Shown here: piece after piece, positions 33,263 through 41,840 of the stretch
How positions within the stretch are numbered: position 1 is the stretch's first letter
Layout: every line of letters starts with the position of its first letter
Assembly: GCA_035651715.1 (NCBI GenBank)
Contig: DASRFD010000047.1
Coordinates: forward strand, 62,001 to 126,000
DNA from: Nevskia sp035651715
GTDB lineage: Bacteria; Pseudomonadota; Gammaproteobacteria; Nevskiales; Nevskiaceae
Length of the DNA: 64,000 nucleotides
Direction of reading: 5' to 3'
Made by a program: the position numbers and the translations under genes
The notes under the pieces: generated by a model
The model's database searches: none
What the model saw: only the letters and a program-made list of their open reading frames with translations
What the model was told of the DNA's origin: nothing

Positions 33263-36200
33263 ATGAGCACCAAGAGCAAAGTCCAGAGCAAGTCCAAGCC
33301 CGCCCCGCGCCGGTCGCGCCCGGCTCCGGCCAAGGCCGCCGGCCCGACGGCCGCGCTGGCGCGGGAGGCCGCCGAGCTGCGGGCGCGCATCGAGGCCACC
33401 GCGCGCCTGCGGGCGATGTACCGGCTCGACCTGGGCGGCGTGATCCTCAGCGCCAACGCCAACTTCCTGCGCCCGCTGGGCTACTCGGAAGCCGAGCTGG
33501 TCGGCACCCCGCTGAAGCAGCTGCTGCCGGAGTCGTTCCATTCCGGCGAGGCCTACCGCAGGATCTGGGACAACCTGCGCGCCGGCGGCTCCGAGGCGGT
33601 CGAGCTTCGCGTCAGGAGCAGAAGCGGCGAGGACGTCGTTTTCCAGACCAATCTCAACGCCGTGGTGGGCGTGGACGGGCGCACCTTCGAGATCCTGGTC
33701 TACGCCACCGACGTGACCCGGCAGAAGCTGCAGGAAACCGACTTCCAGGGGCAGGTCGCCGCCATCAGCCGCGCCCAGGCGGTCATCGAATTCTCCCTCG
33801 ACGGGCGCATCCTGCGGGCCAACGACAACTTCCTGCGGACGGTGGGCTACAGCCTGGCCGAGATCGAGGGCCAGCATCACCGGATGTTCGTCGATCCCGC
33901 CTACCGCGACAGCGAGGAGTACCGGCGCTTCTGGGAAAAGCTGGGACGGGGCGAATTCGATTCCGGGCAATACCAGCGGATCGCCAGGGGCGGCCGCAAG
34001 ATCTGGCTGCAGGCCAACTACAGCCCGATCCTGGACATTTCCGGACAAGCCTACAAGGTGGTGAAGTACGCCATCGACATCACCGCCGCCAAGGAGGCCG
34101 AGCTGGCCAGCGCCGAGCGCGAGCGGCGCCAGGCCGCCGAGATGGCGAGGGTCAAGCGCGGCCTCGACGTGGTGGCCACCAACGTCATGGTCGCCGACGC
34201 CGACCTCAACGTGGTTTACGTCAACGAATCGATCAGGCGCATGCTCGCCGCGGCCGAGGCCGACATCAAGAAGGATGTCCCCGCGTTCGAAGCCAGCAGC
34301 GTGGTCGGCACCAACATCGACCGCTTCCACAAGAATCCGGCCTACCAGCGCGGCCTGCTGGCCCGGCTGCAGACCGCCCACAACGCCAAGCTCGCCATCG
34401 GCGGCCGCACCTTCTCGCTGCTGCTCAACCCGATCAACGACGAGGCCGGCGGCCGCCTCGGCTATGTGGTCGAGTGGAAGGACATGACCGCCGAGCTGGC
34501 CGCCGCCGAGCGCGAAAGGCGCCAGGCCGCCGAAACCGCCCGCATCAAGCAGGGCCTCGACGTGGTGGCGACCAACGTCATGGTCGCCGACGGCGATTAC
34601 AACATCGTCTACCTCAACGATTCCATCCGGCAGATGCTGGCCGAGGCCGAAGCCGACATCCGCAAGGACCTGCCGGGCTTCTCCGCCTCCAAGGTGCTGG
34701 GCTCCAACATCGACGTGTTCCACAAGAACCCGTCCTACCAGCGCGGGCTGCTCGACAAGCTCAGCCATACCCACAAGGCCACGCTGAAGATCGGCGGCCG
34801 CACCTTCAACCTGATTCTCAACCCGATCGTCGGCGGCGGCGGCGAGCGCCTGGGCATCGTCGTCGAATGGAAGGACATGACGGCGGAACTGGCCGCGGCC
34901 GAGCGCGAGAAGCGCACCGCCGACGAGAACCTGCGCATCCGCAACGCCCTCGACAACGTCACCACCAACGTCATGATCGCCAACAACAACCGCGAGATCA
35001 TGTACGTCAACAAGTCGATCATGGAGATGCTGGGCAAGGCCGAGGCCGACCTGCGCCGCGACCTGCCGAGCTTCGACCTGCGCCGCATCATGGGCGGCTC
35101 GATCGACCAGTTCCACCGCAATCCCGAGCACCAGAAGCGCGTGCTGGAAAACCTGCGGGACACCTACCGCGCGCAGATCAAGGTCGGCGGCCGCGTCTTC
35201 GCGCTGACCGTGAACCCGATCATCAATCCGCAGGGCGAGCGCCTGGGCACGGTGGTCGAGTGGCTCGACCGCACCGCCGAGATCGCGGTGGAGGCCGAGG
35301 TCGGCGGCATCGTGCAGGCGGCGGCCGACGGCGACTTCAGCCGGCGCATCAGCGTCGACGGCAAGGACGGCTTCTTCCGCCAGCTGGCCGACAGCATCAA
35401 CCAGCTGCTGCAGACCAGCGGCCAGGGCCTGGACGACGTGGCCCGCGTGCTCACCGCCCTGGCCGGCGGCGACCTCACGCAGCAGATGTCCGGCGACTAC
35501 AAGGGCACGTTCGGCAAGCTCAAGGACGACGCCAACAGCACCATCATGCAGCTGACCCGCATCGTCGGCCAGATCAAGCAGGCGTCCGACCTGATCGGCA
35601 CCGCGGCGAGCGAGATCGCCGCCGGCAACAACGACCTGTCGTCGCGCACCGAGCAGCAGGCCGCCTCGCTGGAGGAGACCGCCTCGTCGATGGAGCAGCT
35701 GACCAGCACCGTGAAGCAGAACGCCGAGAGCGCCCGCCAGGCCAACCAGCTGGCGATCGGCGCCGGCGATGTCGCCTCCAAGGGCGGCCACGTGGTGAGC
35801 GAGGTGGTCACCACCATGGCGGCGATCAACGACTCGTCGAAGAAGATCGTCGACATCATCAGCGTCATCGACGGCATCGCCTTCCAGACCAACATCCTGG
35901 CGCTCAACGCCGCGGTGGAGGCGGCGCGCGCCGGCGAACAGGGCCGCGGCTTCGCCGTGGTCGCGGCCGAGGTGCGCAGCCTGGCGCAGCGCTCGGCCGG
36001 CGCCGCCAAGGAGATCAAGACCCTGATCAACGACTCGGTGGAGAAAGTCGGCAACGGCACCATGCTGGTGGAGCAGGCCGGCAAGACCATGGACGAGATC
36101 GTGACCAGCGTGAAGCGCGTCACCGACATCATGGCCGAGATCAGCGCGGCCAGCCAGGAGCAGAGCCAGGGCATCGAGCAGGTCAGCCAGACCATCACGC

Positions 36201-36505
36201 AGATGGACGAGGTCACGCAGCAGAACGCCGCGCTGGTGGAGGAGGCGACCGCCTCGGCCCGCTCGCTGGAGGAGCAGGCCGGCAGCCTGGCGCAGTCGGT
36301 CAGCCGCTTCAACCTCGGCCAGACCGCCGCGGCGCCGCCCGCGCCGGCGCAGCCGCAGCGGGCGGTGGAGCGCGCCGCGGCCGCGGGGCGGCGCCCGCCG
36401 CCGGCCAAGCCGGCCGTGGTCGAGCGGCGCCGTCCGGCGCTGAACGGCAACGGCCAGGGCCACCCCGCCCCCGGTCCGGCCGACCAGCAGTGGACCGAGT
36501 TCTGA
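33263..36505 (+). CDS. Soluble chemoreceptor with five PAS domains
   Basis: 1080 aa with no membrane helix. Two N-terminal PAS domains (about 45-160 and 165-275, LDLGGVILSANANFLRPLGY) are followed by three PAS-like units with an exact 131-residue period (starting near 297, 428 and 559), each with a conserved FHKNP or FHRNP motif and a DVVATNVMVAD-type core. HAMP-like helices (about 680-760) lead to the MCP signalling domain (hairpin AFQTNILALNAAVEAARAGE). A Pro/Ala linker ends in QWTEF, an x-W-x-x-F pentapeptide like the NWETF tether for CheR/CheB. Probably senses redox, gas or a cofactor-bound signal in the cytoplasm. Confidence 0.92.
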   Translation: MSTKSKVQSKSKPAPRRSRPAPAKAAGPTAALAREAAELRARIEATARLRAMYRLDLGGVILSANANFLRPLGYSEAELVGTPLKQLLPESFHSGEAYRRIWDNLRAGGSEAVELRVRSRSGEDVVFQTNLNAVVGVDGRTFEILVYATDVTRQKLQETDFQGQVAAISRAQAVIEFSLDGRILRANDNFLRTVGYSLAEIEGQHHRMFVDPAYRDSEEYRRFWEKLGRGEFDSGQYQRIARGGRKIWLQANYSPILDISGQAYKVVKYAIDITAAKEAELASAERERRQAAEMARVKRGLDVVATNVMVADADLNVVYVNESIRRMLAAAEADIKKDVPAFEASSVVGTNIDRFHKNPAYQRGLLARLQTAHNAKLAIGGRTFSLLLNPINDEAGGRLGYVVEWKDMTAELAAAERERRQAAETARIKQGLDVVATNVMVADGDYNIVYLNDSIRQMLAEAEADIRKDLPGFSASKVLGSNIDVFHKNPSYQRGLLDKLSHTHKATLKIGGRTFNLILNPIVGGGGERLGIVVEWKDMTAELAAAEREKRTADENLRIRNALDNVTTNVMIANNNREIMYVNKSIMEMLGKAEADLRRDLPSFDLRRIMGGSIDQFHRNPEHQKRVLENLRDTYRAQIKVGGRVFALTVNPIINPQGERLGTVVEWLDRTAEIAVEAEVGGIVQAAADGDFSRRISVDGKDGFFRQLADSINQLLQTSGQGLDDVARVLTALAGGDLTQQMSGDYKGTFGKLKDDANSTIMQLTRIVGQIKQASDLIGTAASEIAAGNNDLSSRTEQQAASLEETASSMEQLTSTVKQNAESARQANQLAIGAGDVASKGGHVVSEVVTTMAAINDSSKKIVDIISVIDGIAFQTNILALNAAVEAARAGEQGRGFAVVAAEVRSLAQRSAGAAKEIKTLINDSVEKVGNGTMLVEQAGKTMDEIVTSVKRVTDIMAEISAASQEQSQGIEQVSQTITQMDEVTQQNAALVEEATASARSLEEQAGSLAQSVSRFNLGQTAAAPPAPAQPQRAVERAAAAGRRPPPAKPAVVERRRPALNGNGQGHPAPGPADQQWTEF

Positions 36506-36533
36506 GCACGACGGCAGACGAGGGAGGCATCGC

Positions 36534-36722
36534 ATGGACACTGTCGAGTGGATCGCCCGTTCGCCCTGCTGGCTGGCGTCCGCGCTGCGCGGCTTCGCCA
36601 ACTACGGCCTCAGCCTGAGCGGCATGCCCGGCGTGGTGCCGGTGGTGGTCGCCCCCGTCGCGCCGGCGCGCCCGGCGGCGGCGCGGCGCGCGCCGCCCGA
36701 CCGCGCCGCCGGGGAACCATGA
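36534..36722 (+). CDS. Small unknown protein coupled to cheR
   Basis: 62 aa. A strong AGGGAGG site stands seven bases before the ATG, and the TGA overlaps the cheR ATG, so translation is probably real. The N-terminal half is amphipathic (VEWIARSPCWLASALRGFAN), the rest Val/Pro/Ala-rich and basic. No domain recognised; it lacks an obvious signal peptide or full membrane helix. It may be a small receptor-array or CheR-associated protein, or a leader that regulates cheR translation. Confidence 0.55.
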   Translation: MDTVEWIARSPCWLASALRGFANYGLSLSGMPGVVPVVVAPVAPARPAAARRAPPDRAAGEP

Positions 36723-37555
36723 CGGCCACCGCGGCCCTGCGCGAATTCGCCTACTCGAAGCGCGACTTCGAGCGGGCGCGCGAGCTGATCCGCGAGCGCG
36801 CCGGCATCGCCCTGTCGCCGTGCAAGGAGGACATGGTCTACGGCCGCCTGGCGCGGCGGGTGCGGCAGCACGGCCTGGGCAGCGTCGGCGAGTACCTGGA
36901 TTTCCTGGAGCGCTCGGACGAGGCGGAGTGGCAGGCCTTCACCAACGCCCTGACCACCAACCTCACCGCGTTCTTCCGCGAGCCGCACCATTTCGACACC
37001 CTGCGGCAGCTGTTCGGGCGCCTCGGGCGCGAGCCGCTGCGCCTGTGGTGCGCCGCCGCCAGCACCGGCGAGGAGCCGTACTCGATGGCGATGACCGCGG
37101 TCGAGCACTTCGGCGGCTTCGACGCGCCGGTGCGGGTGCTCGCCACCGATATCGACACCCAGGTGCTGGCCACCGCGCAGCAGGGCATCTACCCGATGCA
37201 GCGCACCGAGAAGCTGTCGCCCGAGCGGCTGCGCCGCTTCTTCCTGCGCGGCACCGGCGCCAACGAGGGGCAGTGCCGGGTGGTCGAGGGCCTGCGCCGC
37301 ATGATCGAGTTCCGCCCGCTCAACCTGCTCGACCCGCAGTGGAACCTGCGCGGGCCGTTCGACGCCGTGTTCTGCCGCAACGTCATGATCTATTTCGACA
37401 AGCCGACGCAATACCGCATCCTGGCCCGGATCATGCCGCTGCTGGCGCGCGACGGCCTGTTCTTCGCCGGCCATTCGGAGAGCTTCTTCCACGCCGCCGA
37501 CCTGCTGCGCCCGCTGGGGCGCACGGTCTACGCCCACGTCGAGCGGAGGCACTGA
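36719..37555 (+). CDS. cheR: Chemoreceptor methyltransferase CheR
   Basis: 278 aa from the ATG overlapping the small gene. SAM-dependent methylation of receptor glutamates. The N-terminal helical domain (YSKRDFERARELIRERAGIA) and the SAM-binding domain are clear: TNLTAFFREPHHFDTL, LWCAAASTGEEPYSMAM, LATDIDTQVLATAQ, FDAVFCRNVMIYFD. The beta-subdomain that binds receptor pentapeptides is present in the GIYPMQRTEKLS region. First of cheR-cheD-cheB. Confidence 0.95.
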   Translation: MTATAALREFAYSKRDFERARELIRERAGIALSPCKEDMVYGRLARRVRQHGLGSVGEYLDFLERSDEAEWQAFTNALTTNLTAFFREPHHFDTLRQLFGRLGREPLRLWCAAASTGEEPYSMAMTAVEHFGGFDAPVRVLATDIDTQVLATAQQGIYPMQRTEKLSPERLRRFFLRGTGANEGQCRVVEGLRRMIEFRPLNLLDPQWNLRGPFDAVFCRNVMIYFDKPTQYRILARIMPLLARDGLFFAGHSESFFHAADLLRPLGRTVYAHVERRH

Positions 37556-37556
37556 C

Positions 37557-38174
37557 ATGTACGCCATGCGCAAGGCGCGGCAGGCGGTGGAGATCCGCGA
37601 CCGCGTCCTCGGCGGCTACTACGACAACCGCTTCGAGGCGCAGGCGCTCAAGGTCCTGCCCGGCGAGTACATCGTCACCGCCGAGGAAGTCATGCTGGTG
37701 ACCCTGCTCGGCTCCTGCGTCTCGGCCTGCATCCGCGACCCGCTTGCCGGCGTCGGCGGCATGAACCATTTCATGCTGCCGGACAGCGAGATCGGCGAGG
37801 GCGGCTCGGCGCGCTACGGCGCCTACGCCATGGAGGTGCTGATCAACGAACTGCTCAAGCGCGGCGCCTCGCGCGGCCGGCTCGAGGCCAAGGTGTTCGG
37901 CGGCGGCGCGGTGCTGGCTTCGCTCAGCAGCAGCAACGTCGGCGAGCGCAACGCGGCGTTCGTGCTGCGCTACCTGGCCGACGAGGGCGTGCCGGTGCTG
38001 GCGCAGGACCTGGGCGACATCTGCCCGCGCCGCGTGCACTACTTCCCGCGCAGCGGCCGCGTCATGCTGCGGCGCCTGCCGGCGGCGCAGGCCGAAGTGG
38101 TGGACAACGAGACCCTGTACCAGCGCCGCCTGCGCCAGACCCCGGCGACCGGCGAAGTCGAGCTGTTCTCGTGA
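37557..38174 (+). CDS. cheD: Receptor glutamine deamidase CheD
   Basis: 205 aa. Catalytic Cys54 in LLGSCVSACI and His71 in GGMNHFMLP have the same 17-residue spacing as in Thermotoga CheD. KVFGGGAVL is also conserved. The C-terminus (GEVELFS) carries a Val-Glu-Leu-Phe tail that recurs on the receptor-like protein at 39,285. The cheD ATG follows the cheR stop by one base; the cheB GTG overlaps its stop. Confidence 0.95.
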   Translation: MYAMRKARQAVEIRDRVLGGYYDNRFEAQALKVLPGEYIVTAEEVMLVTLLGSCVSACIRDPLAGVGGMNHFMLPDSEIGEGGSARYGAYAMEVLINELLKRGASRGRLEAKVFGGGAVLASLSSSNVGERNAAFVLRYLADEGVPVLAQDLGDICPRRVHYFPRSGRVMLRRLPAAQAEVVDNETLYQRRLRQTPATGEVELFS

Positions 38175-39253
38175 CGGCGACGCCGATCCGCGTGCTGGTG
38201 ATCGACGATTCGGCGCTGATGCGCCAGATCCTGGCCGAGTTCCTCGCCGCCGAACCCGACATCCAGGTGGTCGGCGCCGCGCCGGACCCCTATGTCGCGC
38301 GCGACCTGATCAAGCAGCTGCATCCCGACGTGCTGACCCTGGACGTGGAGATGCCGCGCATGGACGGCCTCACCTTCCTCGAGAACCTGATGCGCTTGCG
38401 GCCGATGCCGGTGGTGATGGTGTCCTCGCTGACCGAGCGCGGCGCCGAGGTCACCCTGCAGGCGCTGGAGCTGGGCGCGGTCGACTTCGTCACCAAGCCC
38501 AAGCTCGACCTGGCGCGCGGCATGGCGGCCTATGCCGGCGAGCTGGCCGCGAAGATCCGCGCGGCGGCGTCGGCGCGCGTCCGCCAGCGCACGGCCGCGG
38601 CCGCGGCGCCGGCGGTGCGGGGGCGACGCCCGTTCGGCACCACCGAGAAGATCATCGCCATCGGCGCCTCCACCGGCGGCACCGAGGCGATCCGCGAGGT
38701 GCTGGAGCGGATGCCGGCCGACGCGCCGGCGGTGCTCGTCGTGCAGCACATTCCGCTGGCCTTTTCCGGCCCCTTCGCCGAACGCATGGACCGGCATTCG
38801 CCGATGGCGGTGTGCCAGGCCCGCGACGGCCAGCAGGTGGTGCCGGGCCACGTCTACATCGCGCCGGGCGACCGCCACCTGCTGCTGCGGCGCAACGGCG
38901 CGCGCTACGTCTGCGCCCTGAGCGAGGCGCCGCCGGAGAACCGCCACCGCCCCAGCGTCGACGTGCTGTTCCGCTCGGTGGCCGAGCAGGCCGGCGCCAA
39001 TGCCGTGGGCGCCCTGCTCACCGGCATGGGCGAGGACGGCGCGCGCGGCCTGCTGGCGATGCAGCGCGCCGGCGCCGCCACCCTGGCCCAGGACGAGGCC
39101 AGCAGCGTGGTCTGGGGCATGCCCGGCGCCGCGGTGAAGCTGGGCGCGGCGCAGCAGGTCGTGCCCCTGCCGGCGGTGGCGGAGCGCCTGCTGGCGCTGG
39201 CCGCCGCCGTCGATTCCCCCCCTCCTTCAAGAAACGCCGCCGCCGGCCGCTAA
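38171..39253 (+). CDS. cheB: Receptor methylesterase/deamidase CheB
   Basis: 360 aa, GTG start in the cheD overlap. The receiver domain has Asp58 as phosphoacceptor (LTLDVEMPRMDG), followed by an Ala/Arg linker and the methylesterase domain with the Ser-His-Asp triad in GASTGGTEAI, VVQHIPLAFSGPFAERM and LLTGMGEDGARGLL. Provides adaptation feedback from CheA. It is the only cheB in the window, so both CheA pathways may share it. Confidence 0.95.
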   Translation: MTATPIRVLVIDDSALMRQILAEFLAAEPDIQVVGAAPDPYVARDLIKQLHPDVLTLDVEMPRMDGLTFLENLMRLRPMPVVMVSSLTERGAEVTLQALELGAVDFVTKPKLDLARGMAAYAGELAAKIRAAASARVRQRTAAAAAPAVRGRRPFGTTEKIIAIGASTGGTEAIREVLERMPADAPAVLVVQHIPLAFSGPFAERMDRHSPMAVCQARDGQQVVPGHVYIAPGDRHLLLRRNGARYVCALSEAPPENRHRPSVDVLFRSVAEQAGANAVGALLTGMGEDGARGLLAMQRAGAATLAQDEASSVVWGMPGAAVKLGAAQQVVPLPAVAERLLALAAAVDSPPPSRNAAAGR

Positions 39254-39284
39254 GGGCTCAGCGGCCCCCGTCCGAGAAAGTCCT

Positions 39285-40409
39285 ATGCATACCCTGATCT
39301 ACAAGCCGTTCCTGCCGCCGCTGGGGCTGGCGCTGGCCGCCTTGCTGGCGCGGCTCTACGCCACGCCGCCGGAACTGTACTGGCTGCTGCTGGCCGCCAC
39401 CTTCGCCGCCTGGCTGTGGACCACCTGGAAAGTCGGCGGCGAGCTGGCGCGCGCCCGCGAGCGGGAACGGGTCAGCGTGCGCACCCTGGAAGACCTGGGC
39501 ACGGCCCTGGCCGTCGAAGCCCAGGGCGTGAACCAGGAGGTCGCGCGCGTGCGCGGCCTGGTGCAGCAGGCCGCGCGCGAGCTGGGCGCCAGCTTCGAGA
39601 ACATGAACCGCCAGGCGCGCGCCCAGGAGGCCGCCGCCTCGAGCATCGTCAACCGCAACGAGCAGGACGAGGGCGGCGTGCGCCAGTTCGCGCAGAAGAC
39701 CGGCCAGCTGATGGAGGGCCTGGTCAACGTGCTGGCCGACGCCAGCCGCCAGAGCGGCACCAGCGTGCAGCTGATCGACGCGATGGTGAAGCACTTCGAC
39801 GCCATCTTCGAGCTGCTCGGCGACGTCAGGACCATCGCCGACCAGACCAACCTGCTGGCGCTCAACGCCGCCATCGAGGCGGCGCGCGCCGGCGAGGCCG
39901 GGCGCGGCTTCGCCGTGGTGGCGGAAGAGGTGCGCAACCTGTCGGAGCGCTCCAACAATTTCAACGAGCAGATCCGCAAGCTGGTCTCCAGCTCGAAGGA
40001 GGCCATCGCCACGGTGCGCGACACCGTCGGCGCGCTGGCCGCGCGCGACAGCAGCACCAGCCAGCAGGCGCGGACCGAGGTCGGCGAGTTGCTGGCGCAG
40101 ATCGAGAAGGTCGACCGCAAACTCAGCCAGGGCATGCGCGAGGTGGCGACGGCCGGCGAGCAGATCGGCCAGGCGGTGGGCCAGGCGGTGCGCTGCCTGC
40201 AGTTCGAGGACATCAGCGTGCAGGCCCTGGCCGCCGCCGAGCGCCACGCCCGGCGCCTGCTGGCGGCGCAGGCCGACGCCGCCCGCCTGCTCGGCGCCCA
40301 CGCGCCGGCCCTGCCGGCGCCCGCCAGCCCGGCCGAGGACTGGCGCCAGCCGGCGGCTAAGCCGGTGACCCAGGTGACCATGCAGGAAGGCAGCGTCGAG
40401 CTGTTCTGA
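39285..40409 (+). CDS. Receptor-like membrane protein with CheZ-type motif
   Basis: 374 aa. Two closely spaced N-terminal membrane helices (about 9-24 and 30-47), no periplasmic sensor, then a methyl-accepting-type coiled coil with the hairpin tip TNLLALNAAIEAARAGEAGR. After the coiled coil, LQFEDISVQAL places Asp309 and Gln313 at the same D-x3-Q spacing as the catalytic pair of CheZ. The C-terminus is an extended Pro/Ala region ending GSVELF, like the CheD tail. It may be a signalling receptor, a CheY phosphatase anchored to the array, or both; the motif is a clue, not proof. Last gene of the second che block. Confidence 0.8.
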   Translation: MHTLIYKPFLPPLGLALAALLARLYATPPELYWLLLAATFAAWLWTTWKVGGELARARERERVSVRTLEDLGTALAVEAQGVNQEVARVRGLVQQAARELGASFENMNRQARAQEAAASSIVNRNEQDEGGVRQFAQKTGQLMEGLVNVLADASRQSGTSVQLIDAMVKHFDAIFELLGDVRTIADQTNLLALNAAIEAARAGEAGRGFAVVAEEVRNLSERSNNFNEQIRKLVSSSKEAIATVRDTVGALAARDSSTSQQARTEVGELLAQIEKVDRKLSQGMREVATAGEQIGQAVGQAVRCLQFEDISVQALAAAERHARRLLAAQADAARLLGAHAPALPAPASPAEDWRQPAAKPVTQVTMQEGSVELF

Positions 40410-40417
40410 GGAGGCGG

Positions 40418-40436
40418 CGGCGGCCGATGGCCGCCG
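40418..40436. terminator. Hairpin between convergent genes
   Basis: CGGCGGCC-GAT-GGCCGCCG forms an eight-pair stem in the 83-base gap between the receptor-like gene (+) and the EAL gene (-). It lacks a T-run, so it is a weak or Rho-assisted bidirectional terminator at best. Confidence 0.4.
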
Positions 40437-40492
40437 GCGCGTTGCCGCAGACGGCTGCCCGGGGGAACGCAGCGATCGAAACAGCGTTAGCC

Positions 40493-41746
40493 CTAATCCA
40501 GTTCCAGCAGCTCCAGCAGCTTCTCCGGCGGCACCGCCGGATAGAACAGGTAGCCCTGGGCGTAGTCGACGCCGATCTCGCGCAGCACCTCCAGCTTGCG
40601 GCGGTCGTCGACGAACTCGGCGGTGGTCTTCTTGCCGGTGGCGTGGGCGATCTGGTGGATGGCGTTGACGATCTCGCGGCAGGACTGCTCGACGGCGATG
40701 TCGCGCACGAAGCGGCCGTCGATCTTCACCTCGTCCACCGGCAGCGACTGCAGGTAGCCGAAGGAGCACAGGCCCGAGCCGAAGTCGTCGAGGCTGAAGG
40801 TGCAGCCGAGCTTGCGCAGCTCGCCGATCGCCTCGGAGGCCACTTCCAGGTGCTCCACCGCGGTGGTCTCGGTGATCTCGAAGCACAGGGCGTTGTGGCG
40901 CAGGCGCGCGCCGCGCACGTCGCTGAACAGGCGGTACATGAATTCGCCGTCCGCCACCGACTTGGCCGACAGGTTGATCGAGACGCTCTCCAGCCGGCGC
41001 ATCGCCGCGGCGTTTTCCTGCAGCCAGGACAGGATGAAGGCGGAGGAGTAGCTGTCCAGCTCGGCCACCACGCCGGAGCGTTCCAGCGACTCGATCATGC
41101 CGCGCGGCAGCGGCATGTGCACGCCGTTCTTCTCCATCCGCATCAGGAACTCGGCCTTGGCCGGGCGCGGGCTGCCGCTGCGCACGTCGACGATCGGCTG
41201 CGGGTGCATGGTCAGCTCGCCGGCGGCGAGCATGCGGCGGAACTCCTCGACGTAGTCGCCGCGGATCAGGTGATTGCGCTGCTCCTGGACGCCGGCGGCG
41301 CCGGCGACGATCTGGTTGATGCCGCGCCGCTTGGCCGTGCCGCAGGCCAGCACCGCCTGGCGCAGCGCCGTTTCCCAGTCGGCGTCCGGGCGGACCACGG
41401 CGACGCCGATCGACAGGCTCAGGGTCCAGGCCGGCGGCAGGCCGGGCACCGCCAGCGACAGCAGGCGCTCGCGCAGGGCGCGCGCCTCCTCCACCGCCGA
41501 TTGCGGATGGTCGATGGCGCGCGCCACCACGTATTCGTTGCTCCACAGGCGCAGGCCGATGCCGCCATCGCCGGCCCACGCGGCGGCGGCCTTGCCGACG
41601 GCTGCGATCAGCCGGTCGGCGGCGACCGGGTCGAGGGCGTTGAGCCCGCGCAGGTCGTGCAGGTCAAGGTACAGCAGCGCGGCGGAGGGCGAGAAGCGCC
41701 AGGCGCGCAGCCGCCGCAGCAGCGGCGTGTAGGAGGAAATCGGCAT
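40493..41746 (-). CDS. GGDEF-like/EAL c-di-GMP phosphodiesterase
   Basis: 417 aa. The N-terminal GGDEF-like domain (1-150) is inactive: the signature position reads SNEYV (69-73). The EAL domain (160-417) keeps the catalytic set: Glu199 (variant EFL instead of EAL), Asn258 (INLS), Glu290, Asp320/Asp321 (LDDFGSG), Lys341, Glu377 and Gln397. It should hydrolyse c-di-GMP to pGpG, favouring motility. No sensor or membrane segment. It lies downstream of the WS/DGAT gene on the minus strand (94-base gap) and converges on the chemotaxis operon, a natural place for a motility regulator. Confidence 0.9.
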   Translation of the reverse strand: MPISSYTPLLRRLRAWRFSPSAALLYLDLHDLRGLNALDPVAADRLIAAVGKAAAAWAGDGGIGLRLWSNEYVVARAIDHPQSAVEEARALRERLLSLAVPGLPPAWTLSLSIGVAVVRPDADWETALRQAVLACGTAKRRGINQIVAGAAGVQEQRNHLIRGDYVEEFRRMLAAGELTMHPQPIVDVRSGSPRPAKAEFLMRMEKNGVHMPLPRGMIESLERSGVVAELDSYSSAFILSWLQENAAAMRRLESVSINLSAKSVADGEFMYRLFSDVRGARLRHNALCFEITETTAVEHLEVASEAIGELRKLGCTFSLDDFGSGLCSFGYLQSLPVDEVKIDGRFVRDIAVEQSCREIVNAIHQIAHATGKKTTAEFVDDRRKLEVLREIGVDYAQGYLFYPAVPPEKLLELLELD

Positions 41747-41840
41747 GGTGGGTCAGCACGGTGGCATCACCTCCATAGCGGCAGCGCCGCCGCAAACCTG
41801 AATCCGGCCGGCCCGGCCGGGCGCCCGTTCCTCCGCCGCT

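Noticed and set aside
34151..35329. Direct repeats as a CRISPR or mobile-element signature
   Set aside because: The 393-base period is in frame and corresponds to tandem PAS domains of one protein.
32858..36601. 1247-codon minus-strand open frame opposite the PAS receptor
   Set aside because: Internal periodicity simply mirrors the PAS repeats of the true gene; no family resemblance.
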